The notes below the pieces were generated by a model. That model did no database searches, was not told where the DNA came from, and saw nothing but the letters and a program-made list of their open reading frames with translations. The translations under genes were made by a program, and so were the position numbers. Below are positions 36,538 to 64,000 of a stretch of 64,000 bases of DNA, in pieces (position 1 is the first letter of the stretch; each line of letters begins with the position of its first letter). Source of the DNA: Micropterus salmoides (lineage: Eukaryota > Chordata > Actinopteri > Centrarchiformes > Centrarchidae); contig NW_024040707.1 of the NCBI RefSeq assembly GCF_014851395.1, positions 22,800,457 to 22,864,456 of the forward strand, given 5' to 3'.

Positions 36538-39023
36538 TATTACACTTAAAACATGATGTCAAATAGAGGGTCTGCTTGGACACGTACAGTAGGGTTTGAC
36601 CAGGTGCAGGTTTTCATTTTAGATGGCATGTGACAGAATGGCGATGTTATATACTATGTATAAAATGGTGTTATTTCTCTAATGTTAACTTTATCATACA
36701 GTGCATCTGCTAAGCCTCGAAGAACACACACTCGCCTGATTGTTCATCAGCAATCACATGGTTTTAAGTCTATGGGGAAGACAGTGGTGGTGGCCTGTGG
36801 TGGCTGTGATTGTGAATGTGAAGCCCTGAGATGTTGTTAATGCCAGCAGGAGCATGAGACAGTGCTGTCATAAATGAGGCTGCTAAGAATCAGACGACTG
36901 GGGAGGGACACTCACATTACGTACTGGGGTCCTATTTGAACAAATTTACACGGAGAAATCCAGTCATTGGATGTAATGCACTGAACTTTACATAGAGAAA
37001 TATTTTTCTACAGAAAAGTGAAGATTGTTTTTTGCAAATATTAAAATGCGCAACTGTGATCAAATATGCGGTCAACGTGTAAACAGAAAACAGAAATTTT
37101 AAATTAACTCTTTTTCTCACTTATATGTTCGTGTTCCTTTAAAAGCTGTGTGTTAGTTATATTTCCTTTAAGAATGACACACTTCTGGTCTAATCTGTCA
37201 TTTAACTCAGTGACTCAGCTCAATCCAAACAACTCTTCGTTACCCACCTAAGGCATGCTGCTTTCTGCTATCCTGATTGGCTGGTCAGGATTTCTCACAG
37301 AAGAATAACAGCACGACCTGCAAGCTACAAACAACAAGCTTCAGCCAAACGGTCTGTCCATCCCACACTGGTGGCTGCTCAGTTGGGGACTCGTTTTCAG
37401 ACACTCGTTGGACTTTTGACGGTTCTGATTAAAAAGCACTGAATCACTGAATAACTTCCATACAGGGGCTTAAAGGGGCTTGCGATATTCACTTATTTTT
37501 TTAAATCAAAATGTAAATAACACAGTGGAAGTATATCAATAGTGTAACTATACATTAGAGGAGACAAAGCAGGTTTCATGAATCCAGCCTTACCAGGTGC
37601 CAAATAGATGCATCAGAATGTTGTACTTTTCTTTTGATAATAAACTTGACACTGTCTGACGGGTGCTCTGCAGCAGCAGAACATTTTTGCAAGCACTTTT
37701 TCAGCCCAGCTCTGATCTTGTTATATGATGGGGCATACGCAGATTCCTTCAGTGTATGAGTTAACTTCAGGAGAACATAACTACTGCTCTGGTAAGAGCA
37801 TTTAAATCTACTTACAGCTATTGGTGTACTAAAGTTGCAACTTTCTCTAGAAACCCTAAGATCAGCTCTTATACAGTGTTTGAAAGTATGTTGTATAACT
37901 ATCCTGTGTTAAGTGATTAATGAGTAGCTCTAGAGGTAGTAATTACAAATGTATGCACATGACAGCGTGTTAGTTTGATCATGAGAAATCAGCTCTTGTT
38001 AAGGCTCCGTATGAAGACGTGTGGGTGCAATGCTGGGAGGGACACATTAAATGGGCGTGGGCAGCATTACTTGAAATGTACAGTGGCATACAGCTGCAAC
38101 ATCACAGTATCAAAGCAATTACAAAAGGTTTCCTCGATACACACTACTACTATACTCGATCTGGGCTGGGTTTCCCTGAATCATGTTGCATCCTATGCCC
38201 TCTTCTTATAAAATAAAACTAGGCCCAGATGTGTTTTATGTCATTTTCATGTGTTTAAGTCACATTAACACAATAGCCCAGTTTTACTATATAACAGAAA
38301 ATATAAAGCGCTGACACCAGGATTAGGATTAAGGAAAACCAGTTCTCTCTTTCTCTGTGTGACATCTGTCGTAGTCGATCAGACGGTTCACTCGCAAGCA
38401 TACCAGCTCCTGACATGAATCAGGGTACATGCAAAGGTTTGAAAGCTAACCCGCTAAGCGATATGCATGCAGAGTGTGGGTCTTCTGTTACAAGCTGGCG
38501 TTACACACTATGCTCTTATTTACGACAGAGAAAAAGGTCACGTCTGCCTACAGTTTGTCATCCGCATGATGCCCTTAAGAAGATGTGTGCAGGGGATGGT
38601 GGAGGTGTGCATTCACACAAACAGTTGCTGGTCAAAAACCTCTACTGGAGTGTACGGCACTATTATTTACAACATGTGTGTACTTAATAATCAGGGATGG
38701 AGTCAGCCCCATTTCAGTTCAACCACCTCGGGAGGTAATCAGCTTCAGTGATATCTGTTGACAAATTGATTGGCTGAGGAATTGACGAATTGATTAAGTG
38801 GACGTTCTGTATATAAAAAAAGATGATTTAATTAACTTCCTTCACCGACTGAACTGGAAGGGACTGGACCCCAAACCTGAGGGTGAGAGTGGTCACCATA
38901 GGAGCAGGAGAGACTACAGGGGCTACAGATCCTCATCATCATCTTCATCAGTGATGTAATGGAGGGACAGGGAGACAGGCTGCATGCAGATGGGAGGGGT
39001 CCTTGGATGGGTACAGTGTATGG

Positions 39024-56049
<17,026 letters not shown>

Positions 56050-56700
56050 GGCGCAGATTCAAGGAGGTGGAAGGATGCTGCTTTCTGCTGAGAGGAAAGA
56101 TGATGCTGAGGCTGGAGGCGACCTGTCGCTGATCGGGGCCTGATCTGACCGTCAAAATCAACGACGAAGGATGCGCAGTCACTGCTTTCTTCTTCGTGGA
56201 CAGGAACAAGCTGACAATCCCGACAAGCTGAGACAGGTTACAGTTTATTTATGCGCAGCTGGACGGTGATTCCTTGTCGCAGTGAGGCGGGCAGGCTAAA
56301 TTAGATGTCAAACCGCGAAACGAATCCCTACATCATTAAAACAACAGACTCTAATGTTACTCGGTTTCCCGTGTTGGTTTGTCTGACGCTGTCTTTCTCT
56401 CTCGTGTGTTTTTTCTTTCCGTTTTCGGGTGCGGCGGTGGATGTGCGTCCGGCCGGTTGAAGGTGAGATGCTGCTGGAAGGGCAGTGAGGTAAAGCTGCT
56501 GATGATCAGTCAGCGTTGGTCGCCACAGCGCCCTCTATCGGAGAGTAAAGGAAGGGCGTGGTCTGCATCCGTCTCTTTAAAGTGGTACCCACAGCTTCGG
56601 GATCATCAGCTCAGCCTCTTCACGGGCAGGCGGAAACCAGAGCTCCGCGCTGCAGCGTCACATCCGCACAGAGCGAAGAAGCATAACATCATTACTGTCT
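56050..56700 (-). promoter_or_regulatory. kif5a 5' UTR and CpG-rich promoter region
   Basis: Immediately upstream of the kif5a ATG the sequence becomes CpG-rich (for example the patches around 56145-56290 and 56420-56460), as expected for a broadly active vertebrate promoter. At 56525-56541 CAGCGCCCTCTATCGG resembles the reverse of a CTCF core. No TATA box stands out. The transcription start cannot be fixed from sequence alone. Confidence 0.5.
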
Positions 56701-57700
56701 GTAAAGCAGCTGCCAGGCGCGCTGATGCAGTGACTAGTCATCACAGCCATACTTTGGCCTCTCTCCGATGCCTTACTGCATTTCTTGGAAGGCGTAGGAA
56801 ATCATTATGGTAAGGCAGTGGAAAATTACGAGTTTAGGCCTTACATTGATGGAGCATTACAGAGATGATGCAGCACAATGTTAAAACTAAAGAAAACACA
56901 TTACTGTGCCCATTTACAACAGCCATTCTTACTAGTGAGATCCGAGAATTAAATTGATGATTATAATGAGCAATGAATAAGCATTTCATCCCGTTTCAAT
57001 TGTTAAGACAAATAAACTTATTTTTAAAAAAACAAATAGAACTGAAAACACAACTTCCTTGCCTGAGATAATAAACTGGAAGTTCTGGTCAATAAAGCTG
57101 CACTAATATTAAACAACTTTAACCCTGTTTTCCAAAATAAAAGTCTAGACCACACCTTCTAAAAGGATGGAAAAGTAACTCAGTATTGTCGTTAATCGGC
57201 TCTCTATGGAACGTTTTTGGAAAACATTTTAAAATGTGCAATTTAACTCAGGGTGAAGGTTTGAGATTCCTTTTTTAAGCTATCACACACATTTCTTGCT
57301 GTCTTTGATGTTATTTCAGTCTTCAATAAAATCTTCATTTTACAATGTGCGAGTTAAAGAAAAACTCCTGTACCAGTAAACGTCATCACAAAGCTGCTCA
57401 CATCCTTTTCAGAAGACAGCAATCAACACACAGCACATTTTCTGTAAATAGTTTAATATTAAATAAAAAAAACTCCCATATAAAAAGAAAGCTACAGTCC
57501 ACAATTTAATCGTCTTTTTAAACATAAGTATTGAAAGCAAGGGGTAGAATGAGAAAAATACTTAATTACAATTCCCAGAAAAAATTCACAATTCATTGTT
57601 TTCTCTCGTCTTTCTCTAACAATATAAAATCAAAATAAAACACATTAACTGTACATATGTACAAATCTCCAAGTGTAGAAATTGCATAATCTGCTTTCTT
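56701..57700. other. Intergenic region between kif5a 5' end and mbd6 3' end
   Basis: AT-rich, without a recognisable exon. In human DCTN2 lies between KIF5A and MBD6; I see none of its exons here, and the spacing leaves little room for it. Confidence 0.5.
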
Positions 57701-57712
57701 TTTCCACTTTTC

Positions 57713-59114
57713 TTTATTCTTTTTTTCTTTAAATACAGCTAGAGATGCCAGTACTCTTGGGGCAGGGCAGTGTGTGGAGGAGAGCTTAAACAGTGATATG
57801 AGGAGACAGAGGGAGGATAGCACTCCAAATCCATAGTAACACACAGACTTAACAGATTCACGTAAGACGTCATCGCTTTCTGCGTTTTAAGTTTACCAGC
57901 CACTCGTTCAACCAATCAAAGGACATACTGTACTTTGTTTAAACTCGGGATTCCTGCAAATGTTAAAAATTCAATATTTTTTCCAGACACTCATCTCACG
58001 GCGGTGTGGTCAAAGTATGGGTGTCGACAAAGTGTCTCCATCACACCACAGCTACATGTAATTCTCTACATCAACTAATGACAGCAGGTGAAATGTAAGT
58101 GGGTTGCCAAAATGTGACAAATGATGCTGAGTCTTTTTCTAAATTGTTCCAGATATGGTGTGGATCTGTCTGGGCACCCTGACACGTTATGACATGATTC
58201 AAAGTTGTACACAAAGAACATTTTAATTGAATGTTTTCTCAGTTCATAAAAATATTAGTGACGTACAAACCATAAAAGAACATCTCACAAGACACGTGGA
58301 ATTGTGATTAATTTCTTTGAGTGTGAAGAAATCTGATAAGGTGACCCACATTATTTCCTTGGCTTGTCCCATATAAAAGGTTATTTTATTCTATGAAAAA
58401 AACTCAAGCCTGTTCCTTATGTTCCAGCACCTACTGAAAACCTTTCAGAATGTTTCTGTGAAATATAACTGCTGCGTGTCTCTGCAAAGAGCCCTTTATC
58501 TTACCAACAGACAGGGTCTCGTGTACAAAAAATTAAAATAAAGTCAGCTAACGGATGGTGAAGGGCTCAGCAATAGCACTGTTGTCCAACACATACTGCG
58601 ACACATAAAAAGACACACACATCCACATACATACAGACACACTTTCAACAGAGAGCATCGTTCAAGTAGATGGGCTTTATCCTGACTCACAGTTACACAC
58701 TGATGAGAAGAAAACAGTACTCTTTTTGTGTTTTCTCACTGATATAATTCTAACACCAACCATAATTAACAGATCTCTGATCACAATGTCAAGCAACCAT
58801 TATTTTGTGAACTAGACCTAAGAGAAGACCTAAGTGAAAAAGTATCCTCAACATTTCTCATCAAATTTTTTTTTCAGTTTTTATAAATTAACTTTTCAGA
58901 CTAGATCTCTCTCCCATGTGTTTTTTTTCATAGTGGTTGCCATAACAATGGTTGACATGACAACAGCATAATATTAGTGCAGTTGAATAAAAAAAAAAAA
59001 TAAGACAGGTCTAAACAGTGGTGATGATGGTGGAGAGATGGGAGGGGGAAAGAGGAGAGGCGTCTGGCCGCCTCCGATTGGTGAACCGCTCTGACTTACA
59101 GCTCCCTCCACCAA
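57713..59114 (-). other. Probable mbd6 3' UTR
   Basis: The stretch follows the mbd6 stop. Minus-strand AATAAA signals at 58385-58390 (about 725 bases after the stop) and 57713-57718 (about 1.4 kb) are candidate ends. It contains no conserved frame. Confidence 0.4.
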
Positions 59115-62100
59115 TCACTGCCTTTGAGACCTGGCGCCTCGTCGCCTCCTGCCGCGGACCGACCTCTCCGGCTTCAGCAGTGCTGTCTGGAACAAGAAAG
59201 AGAGAGAAATTACAGTCACATCAGCCTTATCTCTTCCCAGCCCCTTAGCGGAGGAATGTTTTTACCACCGCAGTCAGAACTGCACAATCATTTCCAGCAT
59301 GGAAGAAAAACCTCTCTCCTCAGCAAACCCTTCATGTTTGCTTTCCATCGCAAACACGCTGCTTCTGACGTTAAAAGTACATTCTTGACCTTCGAAACAG
59401 CAGTTGAGAAAATAATTTCACCACAATTCCCCATTTAGGACTTTTTTTGTCAAGAATCAACTTTGAACCTCATATCTTAAGCTAACATGGACGAGAAATC
59501 CTTAAACACTAACACTCACTGTTTTAACTGAGACAAAAATAGGACTTGTTTTAAAGTAAGACAGCTGGAATTAGTCTGACTTGAAACAGTTCAATGACAT
59601 TTTTCCTGCATAGAGAAAGTTAGTCCTTCCTCCAGCTCTTAACAAAACTCTGACGCTGTCTTCATGGTAGACATTATTTTCTGGTGAGCGTTGTGCTTTG
59701 TGGATTCTGTCATTTGTAACTGCAGTTGCGGCATTACGCTAATGTGGTGAAGACTGTATCGTAACCAGCACAGTGCAGAGAAAGACAAGTAGAAGAAAAG
59801 AGCCGGTACACATGCACGTGTACACGTGATCAGGATGGTACCACCTCGCATCATTTCGAGCCAGGAAAAACACTGGATACTAGTGAATTGTGGCTGATAA
59901 TTAAACCGCTTTGTGAGTCACTGAAGGGCAGCTGGGTCTTACCGTAGCCTTGGTTTCCTCTAGTGCTGTAGCATCCACATCTCTGAAGTCTTCTAACACA
60001 TTCTGTAGCCTGATACACAAAGTAAGAAACACATTAGACATTACACATCATAAAAGAGCCAAATAAACCTGATAGGACAGTTGGTATGAAACATCAGAAA
60101 AGGCATGTCTAGTGCACAGATACATGGAGCCACTATTTTTTATTTTTTACTGGAAATGTATTTACCTAGGTGATTCCCTGCCTAGAGCATGTCTGAGTAA
60201 TGAACTGTTAACAAGACAACTTACGTTTGTTTCCTTTTCCTTCCTCTTCTGGCTCCACCTGCAGCGCCTGCTTGATCCTTGGGAGGTAGAATCAGAAATC
60301 ACATTACAAAAACATGTAAATACTCTTCAGCTATCAGTGGCATACAAATGCAGCACTTCAAGTCAATCAAAATGCTACATTCCTCCTTTTTTTGTGTTTG
60401 GTCCATGCCAAAAACTGAATTCTGGTGTCTCAGCAGGATAATTATGCAGTCCCACTTTGTTATAAAATATTGTATAAGTATGAAGGAAACAGGAGACTCT
60501 GGCACTCACCCTTCCCTGTTCGGTGTGCATCAATGTCCCAGCTGTCTCCTCATTGGGCCTCCCACTGCATCCATCCCTGGGACTGAGGTACCCTGCCTGG
60601 GGAAGATGCCCCTGCCTATCCACTCCTGCCTCCACGTAGGGGCACACAGCCGCAGCAGGCCCAGTACAGTCTGTCTTAGCCTCCTCCAAGAAAATGGGTG
60701 GCAGAGGAGGCTCTGGGTGGGTATGTCCCTCTCCCATGACCGGTTTCCTTTGTAAGGGTGAAGTAGACCCGTCTTCAGTGGGTTTGGGCGTTCCCTGGGC
60801 TGGGGAATGCACTGCTGCTTCCAGGCTGAGTCGGGATAAGTCTGGGTTGCGGAGAGAACAGGCCCGACGTGGGCTGAGGGAGACTGGGGCACTTGCCTGG
60901 GGCAGAGTTGGGACAGGGGTGTGATGCTCCACAGGGAAAGAAACTGGCGGTAAGGCACAGAAGGGTGAAGTGGAGTCAGATGGCCCCAAGTGGGCCCTGT
61001 CTTCCTGCTCTTTAGCACTGACTTGAAGGAAGGAGGTATAAATCGTGTCCATGAAAGATGTGTAAGGATCAATAACAGACCTGCCCTCAGATACTCGCTG
61101 TGGGGGCAGGGTGGGCTCTTGTGCAGGGGCTGGAGCAGGCGCAGGACTGGGAACCACTTCTGGAGCAATCTGACTGGCTGGAATGTCTTCCTGCGGGGCA
61201 GGGCTTTGTGTTTCCTGCAATGAGACTGGCTTCTCTCCTTCTGAGGGTGGTGCAAGATTTAGCTGAAGGAAAAAAGTTGAAGCAATCAACAAAGATCCCA
61301 AAACTAATGTTAGGGATTAAGCAGTGTGTTTTCTCATTGATGCAAAAGCAAATTATCCACATTTCCTGACATATATATATAAATCCTACAACAAGCCATA
61401 GACAATTCAGCCAGAAAAGAAAAAAGAAAAAGAAAAAAAGAATAATAATTAGGATGTCCTGATCTCAAGCCGAGTCCTTCAGCATTGTATATCTGCTGAT
61501 AGAGAGTTGGCTCGAATACTTGTATTTACATAATGTCTATGTCTATAATATCGATATATATCCGATACACTAACAGCAGTACACTGCTAAATCTGGAATT
61601 TGGCAGACCTTTTTTCACATGCTACTTGATCCAAATAGTTAAGCATCTTGGTTCAAAGCTATCAAGTTTTTAGTAGGGCAGAACAATTGATCGAAATTTG
61701 ATCCAATTCACAATATGGTAGAGTGCAATATCCACATCGCAAAAGCTGCAAGTTTTTGATAAAGTAAAAATGTGTCACAACATCCCATAATAAATCAAGC
61801 ACTGTGGTGCTACAGAGATTCCCCAGCTTACAAATCATATTCTCCAGACAAAAGAAAACATGCTCGTTTGGTACAGAACCCAGCCAAAAATCATATCATC
61901 ATTATTATATTTTCTTAGTTTAAATGAAAAGCAAAAATGATTTCCACTAAAACTGTGACTCAAATAGCAGTCTCTGTCGCAATGTTTTTTCGGGGGGCAT
62001 TCAGCCCTAGTTAAATTATAGATACGATATAATATATAAATATGAATAATAAGTTGCGCTCCTTTGTGACACTAGCAGGCTGAGGTGGACAATACATAGC

Positions 62101-64000
62101 AAATAAAGGATCGGATTTTGATTGACTTTATTTTTATAGACCGCCCCATTAAGGCGGTAACCTCTTTACCCACAAAGCTACAGGCCAGTTACCCACCTGT
62201 ATGTTGTTGAGCAAGTTGATGGCTCCATCAGGACCCTGCAGCAGAGGCATGCCCAACGCAGAGGTCTGGACCGGGGGCAGGAGGATGGAACCTGCTCCAA
62301 TCCCCAACATGTTATGGAGGCCTGCGATGCCAGAAAGATCTCCTACAACGACACATTTCATAGATGTACTGATATAATGGGTTACTGCTATGGAATGCCT
62401 GCAATGTTTAAAGTTTTAAGAAAGTAAGCAGTTGGTCATTTTTGCTGGTGTCATTTATTTAATTCCTAACAATGTTTACAAAAGAAAATGTAGTAGTGTT
62501 GAGAGTGGGCACTAACTCACCTAATACAGCAGAGTTAAGCAAAGTGGGCAGTAACTGTTGGAGGATGGGGTTGTCCTTGCCTTGGAGAGATAGGGGGATG
62601 AGGGTGTCAACACCAGCATCAGTAGGTACCTGGAGAAAAGAGTAAAGTGGAGGGTTTGAGTTTCAAGCAAGCAAAATACAAAACAGTGAATCAAACAAAA
62701 AAAAAAGCAGATATATATTGGTCCAGAGTAATACAGAGAGACAAGAGTCAAGACAAATCTTTTTTTTTTTTTTTAAATGCAAAATTTAAAATGTGACCTA
62801 AAACATGTGCATTCACACCTGAGGTAAATTGGGATAAACAGACCGTAACCAAAACAAACATGTAGTTTGAAGAGGACTTCATTTGAAAATAGTATAGAGA
62901 GAAATCCTGTTTTAGCAGTAGAGGAAAATGGTTTATGGTTTTGGCACAGGGAGAAATGATGGAAAAGTGGAGGAAATGTGCTCTCTCTAGGTTTTTCTAG
63001 TGAAATTAGGATGCGCTCAGAGAAAATAGCTACAGGAGACAGGGAAGCCTACCTGAGGTTGGGTATGTTGGGTTTGCTGTGCAGGAGCTAATTGGGTGTG
63101 GGGAGGTGGGTGGAGCTCAGCAGAGCTCAGGGCAGCACTGAGCAAGGCAGGGCTGAGGGGCAGGAAGGCTGCGGGGGGAGGAGGAAGAGTGGTGGGAAAT
63201 AGCAGAGACTGCAGGGCTTGAATAGAGCCCTCAGCTCCAGGATGAATAGGGAGAAGGCTCTGGACGACCTCCAAGAGCCCCGGGCCCGATAGGGTTGATG
63301 GATCCAGGAGGCCAGAGGTCTTATCCAGGGTGAGGCCCTCTAATGTGGTGGGTGGCTGCTGGAGAGGAACTTCCAAGCTGACCTGGCTCAAATGACCCAG
63401 CCCAGAGAGAGGTAACAAAGACGCCTGCTGTTGCCCAAGCAACAAGGAAGCCATGAGCAGAGCCTGAAGGCTAGGTTTTTCTGTTAGCCCTAAATCAGCT
63501 TCCTGTCCTGGAGAAGGGGTTGGGAGCGGATTAAGCAGGCCCAAAAGGTTCAGAGGCAGCTCCCCTTGGGCACCACTCAACAAGGGCAACAAGGGAAACA
63601 GAGGATTGTTGTTTATCTGTTGTTGTTTCTCTTGTTGATCCTGGTTTTGCTGCTGTGTCTCTTGTTGAATCAGTAACTGCTGCTCTGATTGCTGCTGCTC
63701 TGCAATATTCTGTGGTGGTTGTGGTGAAGCATTGGCAGGGGGTATCTGTGCATGTTGCAACCATAGCCCCCCTAGAGGCAATGAAGCCAAGACCGCAGGG
63801 TCCAGGAGGGATGGTAGACCTCCTGTGGATGACAGCAGCTGAAGCAGTTGCTCTTGGTTCATGAAGGGGAAGGCCTCTGCCAAAGGTAAGGGAGCAGTTG
63901 AGTCGCCAACAGCTGAAGGTGTAGGAGGACTGTGAGTATCGCCAAGACGAGAGCAGATAGTATGCCCGGGGCTGGTGGCTGCTGGAGATTTGGTCACTAT
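59115..64000 (-). CDS. mbd6: Methyl-CpG-binding domain protein 6-like, C-terminal part
   Basis: Seven exons: 63053 to beyond 64000, 62521-62629, 62197-62342, 60510-61262, 60225-60277, 59943-60009 and 59115-59186. They join in frame to 715 residues and a TGA. MBD5 and MBD6 bind the Polycomb deubiquitinase (PR-DUB) complex in chromatin. Seen: a Leu/Pro/Gln-rich start with a Gln run, a conserved NMLGIGAGSILLPPVQTSA block, SFMDTIYTSFLQVSAKEQED, a basic RRGRKRKQT segment, LQNVLEDFRDVDATALEETK, and a basic end RGRRRRGARSQRQ. I recognise these as the shared C-terminal layout of MBD5/MBD6; being next to kif5a points to MBD6, since human MBD6 is two genes from KIF5A. The MBD itself lies outside the window to the right. 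MBD5 is the alternative. Confidence 0.78.
61445..61600. repeat. Possible hAT-like repeat remnant in an mbd6 intron
   Basis: A segment with GATGTCCTGATCTCAAGCCG, ATATCTGCTGATAGAGAGTT and ATATCGATATATATCCGATA recalls the ends of non-autonomous hAT elements in fish. No clear terminal repeats were found. The intron (61263-62196) is otherwise AT-rich. Confidence 0.3.

Noticed and set aside
60530..61255. 241-codon minus-strand frame
   Set aside because: It is another frame of the mbd6 exon 60510-61262; only the other frame joins its neighbours and carries conserved motifs.

Overview
This window is nuclear DNA from a bony fish, most likely a percomorph teleost. Coding sequence is broken into short exons with consensus splice sites. 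The spaces between genes are AT-rich and hold dinucleotide microsatellites, a tRNA-derived SINE with the usual fish body, decayed LINE and Tc1 fragments, and dispersed repeats that I recognise as common in spiny-rayed fish. I see no prokaryotic operon, CRISPR array, virus or organelle sequence.

Layout. At 220-2869 (+) lie the last three exons of klhl10, a Kelch-family Cullin-3 adaptor. Convergent to it, at 4735-10148 (-), are the last ten exons of a transglutaminase with an intact Cys-His-Asp triad; its N-terminal exons are missing. A run of exactly 500 N (10987-11486) follows. At 12064-15069 (-) are three exons, including one of 2.3 kb, of a Rho guanine nucleotide exchange factor of the PLEKHG4/PLEKHG4B/ARHGEF40 family; its DH-PH half is missing. 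Both genes run into the N block from opposite sides, so real sequence has been lost there. From 15.1 to 38.8 kb I find no conserved exon, only repeats, hairpins, one GC-rich patch near 34.4 kb and probably the kif5a 3' UTR. At 39024-56049 (-) is a complete 28-exon kif5a (kinesin-1 heavy chain, 1018 residues); every intron phase closes. At 59115-64000 (-) are the last seven coding exons of an mbd6-like gene, running off the right edge.

The genes do not form a pathway. KIF5A and MBD6 are close neighbours in human 12q13, with DCTN2 between them; that link survives here without a visible dctn2. KLHL10 lies elsewhere in human. The best leads are the collapsed assembly gap between two genes, a GC-AG intron at the catalytic histidine exon of the transglutaminase, a kif5a tail exon whose skipping would swap the C-terminus (the counterpart of the human exon 27 linked to ALS), and several perfect inverted repeats, especially two back-to-back hairpins at 35985-36060. 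I did not find a convincing new biological system.
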